From the NCBI RefSeq assembly GCF_002742285.1, contig NZ_MDGM01000003.1, forward strand, positions 124,001-188,000: a stretch of 64,000 nt of DNA, read 5' to 3'. The position numbers were made by a program, and so were the translations under genes. Of this stretch, positions 51,374-60,536 are shown in pieces (position 1 is the first letter of the stretch; every line of letters begins with the position of its first letter). Below the pieces are notes generated by a model. The model saw nothing but the letters and a program-made list of their open reading frames with translations. It was not told where the DNA came from and made no database searches. Source of the stretch: Paramylibacter kogurei (GTDB taxonomy: Bacteria > Pseudomonadota > Alphaproteobacteria > Rhodobacterales > Rhodobacteraceae).

Positions 51374-52002
51374 GCGAAGCAGATGCACAAGCACAATTGG
51401 TATCCCTTACCAATGTTTCACGTGAAACAATGGAAAAATTGGAAACCTATGCTGCATTGCTTGAAAAATGGAACCCGACAATCAACTTGGTTTCCAAAAC
51501 AACGCTCGATGAAAAATGGCAGCGACACTTTTTGGACTCAGCACAAATATGGCTCCATGTGCCCGAAACCACAACATCTTGGGTTGATATCGGATCAGGT
51601 GCGGGATTTCCCGGTTTGGTTCTGGCCATTATCGCGCATGAAAAGCGACCCGATTTAAATATCACATTGGTGGAAAGCGATGCACGTAAATGTGCATTTC
51701 TGCGCAACACAGCCAGAGCGGTGGGAGTGAATGTGCAAATATTGACGCAGCGCATTGAAACAATCGAAAACCAAAAATTTGACGTGGTATCGGCGCGTGC
51801 TCTGGCTTCTATTTCCCAGCTTTTGACCTTTTGCGATAAAATCTTAGCTTCAAACGGTAATTGTTTGTTTTTGAAAGGTCAGGGCTGTGATAGAGAATTG
51901 GAAGAGGCACAGCAGAGTCATTCATTCACTGCTGAGACTTTTCAAAGCGTGACCCAACAAGAGGCACGGATCGTCAAAATTACAGGGATTGCCCAAAAAT
52001 GA
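51370..52002 (+). CDS. rsmG: 16S rRNA m7G527 methyltransferase RsmG
   Basis: 210 aa. SAM motif [17 protein letters not shown] and [19 protein letters not shown]. Codons 15-20 (NVSRET) encode a parS site, a known arrangement in several lineages. Four-base overlaps with mnmG and parA. Confidence 0.94.
   Translation: MSEADAQAQLVSLTNVSRETMEKLETYAALLEKWNPTINLVSKTTLDEKWQRHFLDSAQIWLHVPETTTSWVDIGSGAGFPGLVLAIIAHEKRPDLNITLVESDARKCAFLRNTARAVGVNVQILTQRIETIENQKFDVVSARALASISQLLTFCDKILASNGNCLFLKGQGCDRELEEAQQSHSFTAETFQSVTQQEARIVKITGIAQK
51414..51429. promoter_or_regulatory. parS site 3, inside rsmG
   Basis: Third perfect TGTTTCACGTGAAACA, coding for residues 15-20 of RsmG. Confidence 0.92.
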
Positions 52003-52769
52003 AGATTATTTCTGTCGCAAACCAAAAAGGTGGCGTGGGAAAAACCACTACCACTATCAATCTTGCCGTCGCATTGGCTGATTTGGGGAAAAAGGTTCTT
52101 ATTCTTGATCTTGATCCGCAAGGTAACGCATCGACCGGTTTGGGGCATTTGGCGCCTGATCGTAAATTGACGCTGTATGATGTGTTGGTGGATGGCGAGC
52201 CGCTTTCAAAAGCGACGGTGATGACACAGGTGAACAACCTGTGTTTGGTGCCATCGACCACTGATTTAAGCTCTGCCGATATCGAAATGATCGAGGACAA
52301 GGCGCGTGTTATGCGTTTGAAAAAAGCGTTACAGGACCCAATCCTTGCCAAAGAAAACTTTGATTATGTTTTCATCGATTGCCCTCCGTCATTATCGTTG
52401 CTGACGGTAAATGCGTTTGTGGCCAGTGATACGGTCTTGGTGCCGCTGCAATCCGAATTTTTCGCATTGGAAGGGTTGTCTCAGCTATTGTTAACAATCA
52501 AAGATGTGCGCGAAAGCCTTGGATCAACCTTGCGGGTTGAGGGTGTTTTGCTGACAATGTTTGATCGTCGTAACAAGCTTTCGCAGCAGGTTGAAAAAGA
52601 TGCGCGCGAAAATCTTGGCGGTTTGGTTTACGAGGCAATCATCCCAAGAAATGTTCGCATTTCAGAAGCGCCCTCTTATGGTCAGGCGGCGGTTCATTAT
52701 GATCAGTATGGAAAAGGTGCGCGTGCATATGTTGCGCTGGCACATGAGTTTTTAGCAGGGCAAAATTAG
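51999..52769 (+). CDS. parA: Chromosome partitioning ATPase ParA
   Basis: 256 aa. Deviant Walker A KGGVGKTT (10-17), Walker A' DLDPQGNAS, and Walker B YVFIDCPPSLSLLTVNAF. Moves ParB-parS complexes from near the origin. ATGA overlap with rsmG; parB follows after 27 bases. Confidence 0.96.
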   Translation: MKIISVANQKGGVGKTTTTINLAVALADLGKKVLILDLDPQGNASTGLGHLAPDRKLTLYDVLVDGEPLSKATVMTQVNNLCLVPSTTDLSSADIEMIEDKARVMRLKKALQDPILAKENFDYVFIDCPPSLSLLTVNAFVASDTVLVPLQSEFFALEGLSQLLLTIKDVRESLGSTLRVEGVLLTMFDRRNKLSQQVEKDARENLGGLVYEAIIPRNVRISEAPSYGQAAVHYDQYGKGARAYVALAHEFLAGQN

Positions 52770-52796
52770 CGCTAACCCATTGGAAAGGTTGAATAA

Positions 52797-53696
52797 ATGT
52801 CAAAAAAACCAGAAAAAAGAGGCCTTGGCCGTGGGTTGAGCGCGTTGATGGCTGATATCGAACCTTCGCCAACGCCAAACGCGGGTGAATCAGCGCCGCG
52901 TCGCGAGGGTGAAATGCGTATTGCGATTGAAAAGATTCACCCAAACCCGGACCAGCCACGTCGGGATTTTGATCCAGAAGAGCTGGAAAACCTTGCTGCA
53001 TCAATCGCGGAACGCGGTGTGATCCAACCAATTATTGTGCGCGAAGATCCGTTACACCAGGGCGATTATCAAATCGTTGCGGGCGAGCGTCGTTGGCGTG
53101 CATCGCAAAAAGCGCAGCTTCATGAAATTCCGGTACTTTTGCGCAAGATGTCCGATCGCGAAGTGTTGGAAGTTGCGATTATCGAAAACGTACAGCGTGC
53201 AGATTTAAACGCAGTTGAAGAGGCGCTTGGTTATCGCGCATTGATGGATTCATTTGGCCATACGCAAGAACAGGTATCAACAGCGCTTGGTAAAAGCAGA
53301 AGCCATATCGCAAATGTGTTGCGGTTATTAAACCTGCCTGCGGATGTGCTGACATATTTACGCCAAGGGAAACTTACGGCTGGTCATGCGCGTGCTCTTG
53401 TTGGCAATGATGATGCAAGCGCGATGGCACGCGAAATCATCAAGAAAAGCATGTCCGTGCGTCAGGCCGAAACATTGGCAAAAAACGGGTTGAAGCCGAA
53501 AAACGCGCTTAAACTTTCTGCACCTGCGAAGGATAGCGATACACGCGCACTTGAAACCGATCTGTCGGTGAATCTGGGGATGAAGACATCCATTGATCAT
53601 AAGGCTGGTGGTGAAACGGGTTCGGTGACGATCAGCTATAAAAACCTTGATGAACTAGATCGGTTATGCGCAATTCTTTCGTCCCAGCGGCGTTAA
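52797..53696 (+). CDS. parB: Chromosome partitioning protein ParB
   Basis: 299 aa with GGAAAGG upstream. N-terminal ParA-contact GRGLSALM, CTP-binding GERRWR (96-101) with IENVQRADLNAVEEA, and helix-turn-helix EQVSTALGKSRSHIANVLRLLNLP that reads parS. The C-terminal dimer domain ends GETGSVTISYKNLDELDRL. The three parS sites lie within 3.4 kb upstream. Confidence 0.96.
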   Translation: MSKKPEKRGLGRGLSALMADIEPSPTPNAGESAPRREGEMRIAIEKIHPNPDQPRRDFDPEELENLAASIAERGVIQPIIVREDPLHQGDYQIVAGERRWRASQKAQLHEIPVLLRKMSDREVLEVAIIENVQRADLNAVEEALGYRALMDSFGHTQEQVSTALGKSRSHIANVLRLLNLPADVLTYLRQGKLTAGHARALVGNDDASAMAREIIKKSMSVRQAETLAKNGLKPKNALKLSAPAKDSDTRALETDLSVNLGMKTSIDHKAGGETGSVTISYKNLDELDRLCAILSSQRR

Positions 53697-54046
53697 TGAT
53701 TTGGGCGCGTCCAAATAAAGATTAAAACGCATGTTAAAATCCCAGCCTGTAAGATTAGGATTGGGAGATTTACATTCATAAGTACAGATACCAAAAACAC
53801 CGCAATAATCGACAAGGTCGCAATGCGTTTTGATTTTGGAGCAATCGCACCGTTGCGTTGCCAGTCTTTGATCGCTTGGCCAAATATTTTGTGATTCATC
53901 AGCCATGCATGTGCGCGATCCGAACCTTTGGCAAAACAAAAGGCGGCCATGATCATGAATACCGTGGTGGGCAGCAACGGCAATATCGCGCCAATCGCAC
54001 CTAATGCGACCATCACAAACCCCGCCATTGTCCAAAGATTTTTCAT
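53693..54046 (-). CDS. DUF454/YbaN family membrane protein
   Basis: 117 aa. Three hydrophobic segments with the family pattern LLPTTVFMIMAAFCFAKGSDRAHAWLMNHKIFGQAIKDWQRNGAI. Function unknown. Its end overlaps the parB stop by four bases on the other strand; hemW lies upstream on the same strand 9 bases away. Confidence 0.85.
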   Translation of the reverse strand: MKNLWTMAGFVMVALGAIGAILPLLPTTVFMIMAAFCFAKGSDRAHAWLMNHKIFGQAIKDWQRNGAIAPKSKRIATLSIIAVFLVSVLMNVNLPILILQAGILTCVLIFIWTRPNH

Positions 54047-54055
54047 GATCCCTGT

Positions 54056-55216
54056 CTAAACTAAAAGATCACGAAGCAAAGCGTTAAGAATGATCCGCCC
54101 CTTTTGCGTTGCGATGATGTGGCTGTTGGTTTGGCGGAGCAACCCATCGGTGCAAAGTGTGGTGATGACATCATTGGGCAAATATTGCCCAGACAGGTTT
54201 TTGAACCGCGCAACATCGCTTCCTTCTGACAGGCGCAACGACATCATCAAATATTCGGCTGCTTGATCCGTGTTTGATATGATTTCCACGTCTTTGGTTT
54301 TTTGATCTGCGTTTAACCAAGCCTCTGGATTGCGGATGGATTCGGTTGCGATGCGTTTACCACCGACAGTGATACGACCATGTGCGCCCGGCCCAACACC
54401 AACGTAATCTCCGTATCGCCAATAAATTAAATTGTGCTGAGATTCCTGCCCCGCGGCGGCGTGATTTGAAACCTCGTAGGCTGGCATGCCTGCATCGGTG
54501 CAAATCTGTTGCGTGATATCATACATATCCGCAGCGGTATCATCGGCCGGAAGCCCGTGTAATTTTCCGCGCTCAAACAAATTCCCAAACGCGGTTTGGG
54601 GTTCAATTGTGAGCTGGTACAAAGACAAATGATCCACCGCCATATCCAATGCGCGGCGCAATTCGGATTCCCAATCTGTAAGGGTTTGATCTTGGCGAGC
54701 GTAGATAAGATCAAAGCTCACCCGTTTGAAATGTGTCTTTGCAATATCAAAAGCGGATTGTGCCTCTGCCACCGAATGCATCCGCCCTAGTCGTTTTAAA
54801 TCAGGATCATTTAATGCCTGAACACCCATTGAAACGCGATTGACACCTGCGTGCGCAAAATCGAAAAATTTACCAGCCTCAACAGATGTTGGATTTGCCT
54901 CTAGCGTAATTTCAACATTGGGGGAAAGCCCCCACAGATTGTCGATGGTTTCAATAAGCTTTTGAACAACCCTTGGCTGCATAAGGCTCGGCGTGCCGCC
55001 ACCGAAAAAAACCGTATTCACGACACGGTTTTTTGTACGTTCGGATGCGATTTGGAGTTCATCAATCAACGCTGCCAACCATTGATCGTGGTCAACGCTG
55101 TTGCGTACATGTGAATTGAAATCGCAATATGGGCATTTGGCTGCGCAAAACGGCCAATGGATATAAATGCCAAAACCAGCGTTTTGCCAATCTTGTGTGA
55201 TTACGCGCTCAGACAT
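54056..55216 (-). CDS. hemW: Radical SAM heme chaperone HemW
   Basis: 386 aa. Radical SAM cluster C24-x3-C28-x2-C31 (FCAAKCPYCDF), SAM motif FFGGGTPSLM and the C-terminal HemN-type domain. Heme-binding chaperone related to HemN, lacking oxidase activity. The start overlaps the last 16 bases of rdgB. Part of rph-rdgB-hemW. Confidence 0.93.
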   Translation of the reverse strand: MSERVITQDWQNAGFGIYIHWPFCAAKCPYCDFNSHVRNSVDHDQWLAALIDELQIASERTKNRVVNTVFFGGGTPSLMQPRVVQKLIETIDNLWGLSPNVEITLEANPTSVEAGKFFDFAHAGVNRVSMGVQALNDPDLKRLGRMHSVAEAQSAFDIAKTHFKRVSFDLIYARQDQTLTDWESELRRALDMAVDHLSLYQLTIEPQTAFGNLFERGKLHGLPADDTAADMYDITQQICTDAGMPAYEVSNHAAAGQESQHNLIYWRYGDYVGVGPGAHGRITVGGKRIATESIRNPEAWLNADQKTKDVEIISNTDQAAEYLMMSLRLSEGSDVARFKNLSGQYLPNDVITTLCTDGLLRQTNSHIIATQKGRIILNALLRDLLV

Positions 55217-55812
55217 TGTGAAACGAGTTTTGCAAAAGCATCGGCGCGATGGCTCATCTTGTGTTTTTGGGCGGGATCCATTTCACCAAAGGTTTCGCTA
55301 AACCCATCAGGAACAAATATCGGATCATACCCAAACCCAAGCTCACCGCGCATGGGCCAAGTGAGCGAACCATCAACGGTGCCCTCGAATATTTCGTCAT
55401 GTCCGTCTGGCCATGCGATACACAAGGTGCAGCAAAATTGTGCTGCGCGTGGCAGGGGCGCCTCTGCCTTTTCCAACAGATCCCAGGTTTTTGTCATCGC
55501 CATGACAAAGTCGCGCCCATTTGGGGTTTCGGCCCAATCCGCGGTGTAAACACCAGGAGCGCCAGCCAATGCCGCAACCGCAATGCCGCTGTCATCGGAT
55601 AATGCAGGAAGTCCGGATTTATTGGCGGCATAATGTGCCTTTATCCGTGCGTTGCCTGCGAATGTGTCTTCGGTTTCTTCGGGTTCATCAAGCCCCAGAT
55701 CACCAGCCGATACGACATCAATGCCAAATGGTTCCAGCAACGCCGCGATTTCGCGAAGCTTGCCCGCGTTATGCGATGCGAGAACGATTTTTTTTTCGGT
55801 AAGCTTGCGCAT
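55201..55812 (-). CDS. rdgB: XTP/dITP diphosphatase
   Basis: 203 aa. Removes deaminated purine nucleotides. Motifs ASHNAGKLREIAALL, SDDSGIAVAALAGAPGVYTADWA, GELGFGYDPIF and SHRADAF. Its ATG shares one base with the rph stop (TAATG). Confidence 0.95.
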   Translation of the reverse strand: MRKLTEKKIVLASHNAGKLREIAALLEPFGIDVVSAGDLGLDEPEETEDTFAGNARIKAHYAANKSGLPALSDDSGIAVAALAGAPGVYTADWAETPNGRDFVMAMTKTWDLLEKAEAPLPRAAQFCCTLCIAWPDGHDEIFEGTVDGSLTWPMRGELGFGYDPIFVPDGFSETFGEMDPAQKHKMSHRADAFAKLVSQCLSA

Positions 55813-56525
55813 TATGCAATCGCTGCCTTTTGCGCGGCAACCAATTCAGCAACACCTTTTTCAGCCAAATCCATCAATTGATCGAATTCAGCGCGGCTAA
55901 AGGTGGCGCCTTCGGCGGAGCCTTGGATTTCAATCATGCCACCTGCCCCAGTCATCACGAAATTTGCATCTGTGCCTGCTTCGGAATCTTCGGCGTAATC
56001 CAAATCCAATACGGGTTGACCGCCATAGATGCCACATGACACCGCCGCCACGTGATCGGTAAGCGGGTTTTCTTTGATATCACCCGCTTTCATCAACGCA
56101 TCCACCGCAAGGCGAAGCGCAATCCAACCACCAGTGATGGATGCACAGCGTGTGCCTCCATCGGCTTGGATAACATCACAATCAACGGTGATTTGGCGTT
56201 CACCCAATGCAACACGATCAACACCTGCACGCAGTGATCGCCCGATAAGACGCTGAATCTCTTGTGTGCGGCCAGATTGTTTACCAGCGGCGGCCTCTCT
56301 GCGATTTCGTGAACCAGTGGCGCGGGGCAACATGCCGTATTCCGCTGTTACCCAACCCAGACCAGAATTGCGCAACCACGGTGGCAAGCGATCTTCGACA
56401 GATGCGGTGCATAACACATGCGTATCACCGCATTTGATGAAACACGAACCTTCGGCGTGTTTGGTGATCCCTGTTTCAACGCTGATGGCGCGCATTTCGT
56501 CTATTTTTCGGCCTGATGGGCGCAT
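55812..56525 (-). CDS. rph: Ribonuclease PH
   Basis: 237 aa. Phosphorolytic 3' exonuclease for tRNA trimming. Motifs [62 protein letters not shown] and the phosphate site with [19 protein letters not shown]. In related genomes it faces hrcA directly; here a capsule-export module intervenes. Confidence 0.95.
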   Translation of the reverse strand: MRPSGRKIDEMRAISVETGITKHAEGSCFIKCGDTHVLCTASVEDRLPPWLRNSGLGWVTAEYGMLPRATGSRNRREAAAGKQSGRTQEIQRLIGRSLRAGVDRVALGERQITVDCDVIQADGGTRCASITGGWIALRLAVDALMKAGDIKENPLTDHVAAVSCGIYGGQPVLDLDYAEDSEAGTDANFVMTGAGGMIEIQGSAEGATFSRAEFDQLMDLAEKGVAELVAAQKAAIA

Positions 56526-56534
56526 GATGTATTC

Positions 56535-57299
56535 CTATTTTTGTTTCGCTGCCAGCCTTGCAAGTTTTTCTTCTAAGCGGCGTTTTTTGTTTTCTTTGCG
56601 GAGCTGTTTTTGTTTTGGATCAACGCGGCTTCTTCTTTCGCCCGCTTGTTCCATATTTTTGTGGTGCAAGTCTAGGGCGTCTTGGACATCTTCGAAATAT
56701 GTAATTTTCCCATCTTTCAATACCGCACCAGAATCACAAAGCTCTGATATTTGACGTGTGGAGTGTGAAACGATAACGGCACCGCTATCTTGAAGGCGCT
56801 CTTTCATGACCAGCCGACATTTGTTTTTAAACCGCGCGTCACCCACGGCCATAACTTCGTCCACAAGATAGGTGTCAAATTTTACACCCATTGAAACACC
56901 GAACGACAGACGCGATCGCATTCCAGAAGAATATGAATCAAGCGGAAGGTTAAAGTGTTTGCCAAGCTCGGCGAAATCGCGCACGAAATCGATTAAATCA
57001 TCGGTATCAACGCCGTAAACACGCGCCAGAAACCGAACATTCTGAACGCCAGTTAATTCTTTGTGGAAACTTCCCGCATAGCCCACTGGCCAAGATATTG
57101 CGCCGGTTTTTCTGATTGTCCCTGAATCGTAATGAACCGAACCGGAGATCATGTTTAACAGGCTGGATTTGCCCGCACCGTTTGCCCCAAGCAACGCAAC
57201 ACTTTTGTTTGACGGAAACGTCACAGACAGATTGTCGGCAACTTTGTGTGATGTACCGTTCAAACGATAAACTTTGGTCAGATTGCGGATTTCAATCAT
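56535..57299 (-). CDS. kpsT: Capsule polysaccharide ABC exporter, ATP-binding protein
   Basis: 254 aa. Walker A GANGAGKS (38-45), signature SSGMR (124-128), Walker B FDTYLVDE (141-148). The VADNLSVTFP and VGYAGSFHKELTGVQNVRFLARVYG segments fit the KpsT/BexA/CtrD group. About 40 extra basic C-terminal residues (KRRLEEKLARLAAK) are beyond the normal end. The gene ends 9 bases from rph, so read-through into rph-rdgB-hemW is likely. Confidence 0.85.
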   Translation of the reverse strand: MIEIRNLTKVYRLNGTSHKVADNLSVTFPSNKSVALLGANGAGKSSLLNMISGSVHYDSGTIRKTGAISWPVGYAGSFHKELTGVQNVRFLARVYGVDTDDLIDFVRDFAELGKHFNLPLDSYSSGMRSRLSFGVSMGVKFDTYLVDEVMAVGDARFKNKCRLVMKERLQDSGAVIVSHSTRQISELCDSGAVLKDGKITYFEDVQDALDLHHKNMEQAGERRSRVDPKQKQLRKENKKRRLEEKLARLAAKQK

Positions 57300-57300
57300 G

Positions 57301-58524
57301 TTACGCTTGGCGGTCGCGGACGCTATAAAATACCAACGTCCCGATGGACCATATGAGGAATAGGAAAAACGTGATCATTCCCGTGATTGTACCACGTTTT
57401 GGGAATTGTGACGTTTCAGCTTGGGTTGGCTCGATATATGCCGCTAGATATCTGCTCTTGCGGCGTGCATCGGATAGCGCGCTATCATAAGTGGCCAATG
57501 CGCTGACATATGACGTCTGTGCAAATTCCAAATCCACACGCATTTCTTCGTAGGTTGTCAGCAGATCGGTAAAACGCACATTTTCTGATCCGCTCCCACC
57601 AAGCTTTGCGCGTTCTTGTGCGATACGTGCTTCAATCGCGGAAATTTTTCGTGAAATTTGATCTTTACGCGCGTCTTGGCGGCTGGCGGTTTTGTCCAAC
57701 AAATCTTGTTCGATCAAGGCCTCCGCCAATTGTTGTTGTAGGGATGACAGAATGCCCATTTGGCTTTGTAGATCTACGTTGGGATCGACGATCAAATTAT
57801 CAGAGCGGAATTTGGAAATTATTTGTCGCACGGATTTAAGCCGATCAACGGCATTGTCGAGCTCTAATTTCGCAAAGCGCGTTGCATCGGATTGTGCGAT
57901 TGCACTCAGGCGATTGATCAACAGGCTGGATTCATTAAAAATCTCTTGTGCGATGCGTGTTGCGTCATCCGCACTAAACGCCAAAACTTGCAATTCAATA
58001 AGTTGGGTTGAAGAATCATAATAAATTTTGACCATGCGCGACCAATAACGCACCAAATCCTCTATCGGGTCATCGGGATCAAAAGAGAAAATGGGATCAT
58101 TTTCTGGTTTGCTATACAGCGCTTTGAGGTTGAGCGATTTATTGAGCTTTGCGACCAGCTCCTGGCTTTGAATATATTCAAACAAAATATCGGTATCAGA
58201 TGTTCCCGATGATCCCAGTGACGCAACACCACCCAGAATATCAAGACCTGATGACGTTTCCTCTTGGCGAACGGTAAAGCCAACAGTTGATGAAAATTGA
58301 TCTGCGGCGCGTGCGTTAAAATACCAAACGCATACCGCCGTTGGAGCAGCAACAAAAAGAATGAATGAGAGCAGAACAACAAAGTGGCGAAGTTTGAATC
58401 GAGACTTTCCCGAAGGGATCGGCATCGACGAATAATCGGCCTCTTGTTTCGAGCTGTTTTTAACCTGCATGTTTTCACTCGTCATTTTGTTTTTTGATGT
58501 GGTTTGTCTGTTTGAATCTGACAT
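57301..58524 (-). CDS. kpsE: Capsule export inner-membrane periplasmic adaptor (KpsE/BexC/CtrB family)
   Basis: 407 aa with AAGG about 4 bases before ATG. Membrane segment near 48-68, a large periplasmic region with coiled coil at about 230-310 (LDKTASRQDARKDQISRKISAIEARIAQERAK), the YIEPTQAETSQFPKRG hinge and a second span at about 378-402. In group 2/3 capsules this type links the inner-membrane ABC transporter to an outer-membrane channel. Directly upstream of kpsT. Confidence 0.82.
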   Translation of the reverse strand: MSDSNRQTTSKNKMTSENMQVKNSSKQEADYSSMPIPSGKSRFKLRHFVVLLSFILFVAAPTAVCVWYFNARAADQFSSTVGFTVRQEETSSGLDILGGVASLGSSGTSDTDILFEYIQSQELVAKLNKSLNLKALYSKPENDPIFSFDPDDPIEDLVRYWSRMVKIYYDSSTQLIELQVLAFSADDATRIAQEIFNESSLLINRLSAIAQSDATRFAKLELDNAVDRLKSVRQIISKFRSDNLIVDPNVDLQSQMGILSSLQQQLAEALIEQDLLDKTASRQDARKDQISRKISAIEARIAQERAKLGGSGSENVRFTDLLTTYEEMRVDLEFAQTSYVSALATYDSALSDARRKSRYLAAYIEPTQAETSQFPKRGTITGMITFFLFLIWSIGTLVFYSVRDRQA

Positions 58525-58556
58525 AACGCCTTCATATTTACTGCACGGAGTTTAGG

Positions 58557-59414
58557 TTGTTAAACGCTGTTTTAGGGAATAAAGTTGACCAATGTAAGAG
58601 AAAAGACCCCATTTTGACCGAAATGAAACCACAGGCACTTGGAATCCAAAAGCAACGCTTCGCATCCGCACGAACGATATTGTCGTTGATGCTTCGCGAA
58701 ATGGCGACCAGCTATGGAAAATCGCCAAGCGATTTTTTCTGGGCGGTTGCTGAACCGGTGTTAAGCATCGCGTTGTTGACGTTTGTGTTTTCATTGGCGC
58801 TTAAATCACCCTCTTTGGGGTCAAATTTTGCGATATTTTACGCCTCGGGCTATTTGCCGTTTTATGTATATTCCCAGGTTCAACTTAAAATCGCCAACTC
58901 TTTGTCATTTTCGAAACGGCTTTTGTCTTATTCACGCGTGAAGTTTACCGATGCGATTTTTGCGCGGTTGTTTGTAAATTTGGCGATATTGGTCACTGTG
59001 TTCTACTTTTTGGTGACCGCAATTGAATGGTTGTACGTGACACACACCGTTCATCAATATGAATATATGATTCTTGGTGTTTTGATGGCGACCATTATGG
59101 GGCTTGGCGTTGGAACGTTGAATATATTTCTGTTTGTATATGTGCCCAATTGGGAAAACCTTTGGCGTATTGTGACCCGCCCATTGGTGTTTTTGTCGGC
59201 AGTTTTGTATATTGTCGAAGATGTGCCAACGGAGTATCAAAAATATCTTTTGATCAATCCGCTTACCCATGTGACAGGTATGGTACGCAAGGGTTTTTAC
59301 CCAACCTACACAGCCGATCATATATCTGTTTCATATGTGATGGGTTTTGGTTTGACATGTTTTGCCGTTGGTTTGTTTTTCTTGTTTTTATTCCGAAAAC
59401 AAATGCGCAGTTAA
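58557..59414 (+). CDS. kpsM: Capsule polysaccharide ABC exporter, permease
   Basis: 285 aa from TTG 58557, with GGAG (58547-58550) six bases upstream; ATG 58623 would give 263 aa and has no ribosome site. Six membrane segments of the ABC-2 type with FASARTILSLMLREMATSYGKSPSDFFWAVAEP, a KpsM/CtrC-like start. Divergent from kpsE-kpsT with 32 bases between starts, unlike the usual kpsM-kpsT order. Confidence 0.82.
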   Translation: MLNAVLGNKVDQCKRKDPILTEMKPQALGIQKQRFASARTILSLMLREMATSYGKSPSDFFWAVAEPVLSIALLTFVFSLALKSPSLGSNFAIFYASGYLPFYVYSQVQLKIANSLSFSKRLLSYSRVKFTDAIFARLFVNLAILVTVFYFLVTAIEWLYVTHTVHQYEYMILGVLMATIMGLGVGTLNIFLFVYVPNWENLWRIVTRPLVFLSAVLYIVEDVPTEYQKYLLINPLTHVTGMVRKGFYPTYTADHISVSYVMGFGLTCFAVGLFFLFLFRKQMRS

Positions 59415-59480
59415 TCCATTTGACCAACGCACACAGAGTTTTTAGGAATGAATGGGACATAACAACGTGGTATTTGTGAA

Positions 59481-60533
59481 TTGAACGCACCAAACCCAAC
59501 CAATGATATGACGGATCGTAGCCGCGAGGTTTTTCGCCTGTTGGTGGAATCTTATCTGGAAACGGGTGATCCGGTTGGATCGCGTACGCTAACACGTAGC
59601 TTATCTGAAAAAGTTTCCGCCGCCACAATCCGCAATGTGATGCAGGATTTGGAACATCTCGGCCTGTTAAATAGCCCGCATGTGAGCGCGGGTCGAATCC
59701 CAACACAACTTGGCCTGCGGCTGTTCGTTGATGGATTCATGGAGGTTGGCGATCTGGGTGGTGCGCAGCGGCGCGAAATTGATAAACAGATGTCGGATGA
59801 AAGCGAAATTTCAACCCTGTTGGATCATGCGGGATCGTTGTTGTCGGGGTTGACCCATACCGCATCTGTGGTGATGGCGCCAAAAACGGAATCTCCGATT
59901 AAACACATTGAATTTGTTAGCCTTTCACCCGATCGGGCATTGGTTGTTTTGGTAACAGAGGATGGTCATGTGGAAAATCGCGTGTTCACACCGCCTGTTG
60001 GCCAAACGCCATCTGCAATGCGCGAGGCGGCGAATTTTTTGAATGCAATGGTTGCAGGTCATACCGTGCGCGAGCTGAAATCAATCGTTGAACGTGAAAT
60101 ATCGGCGCGCCGATCAGAATTGGATGCGCTGGCGCAAAATTTGATAACCGCTGGTGTTGCGGTCTGGAGCAAGGATGCAAATAACGAAGAACGATTGATC
60201 GTTCGGGGCCGTTCAAATCTGTTAAATGATGCTGGCAGCGAAGAGGACATGGCGCGTATTCGCCAACTGTTTGACGATCTGGAAGCCAAGAAAGATATCG
60301 CTCAGTTTTTGGATCTGACAGATGCGGGTGACGGTGTGAAAATATTTATTGGCTCTGAAAACAAACTCTTTTCACTTTCGGGGTCGTCATTGGTGGTTTC
60401 ACCGTATATGGATGCTGATCGAAAAGTGATCGGTGCGGTCGGTGTTATTGGGCCCACGCGGTTGAACTATGGGCGGATCGTGCCCATTGTGGATTATACG
60501 GCCCAATTGGTTGGGCGCATGTTAAGAGGCTGA
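59481..60533 (+). CDS. hrcA: Heat-inducible transcription repressor HrcA
   Basis: 350 aa from TTG 59481; ATG 59508 is the alternative, but the longer form matches the residue count before RSREVF in relatives. N-terminal winged helix (LVESYLETGDPVGSRTLTR, SAATIRNVMQDLEHLGLL) and a ligand domain ending GVIGPTRLNYGRIVPIVDY. Represses groE/dnaK-type operons via CIRCE. No CIRCE copy is visible upstream; a weak TTGACC (59420-59425) lies before it. Confidence 0.92.
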   Translation: MNAPNPTNDMTDRSREVFRLLVESYLETGDPVGSRTLTRSLSEKVSAATIRNVMQDLEHLGLLNSPHVSAGRIPTQLGLRLFVDGFMEVGDLGGAQRREIDKQMSDESEISTLLDHAGSLLSGLTHTASVVMAPKTESPIKHIEFVSLSPDRALVVLVTEDGHVENRVFTPPVGQTPSAMREAANFLNAMVAGHTVRELKSIVEREISARRSELDALAQNLITAGVAVWSKDANNEERLIVRGRSNLLNDAGSEEDMARIRQLFDDLEAKKDIAQFLDLTDAGDGVKIFIGSENKLFSLSGSSLVVSPYMDADRKVIGAVGVIGPTRLNYGRIVPIVDYTAQLVGRMLRG

Positions 60534-60536
60534 AAC

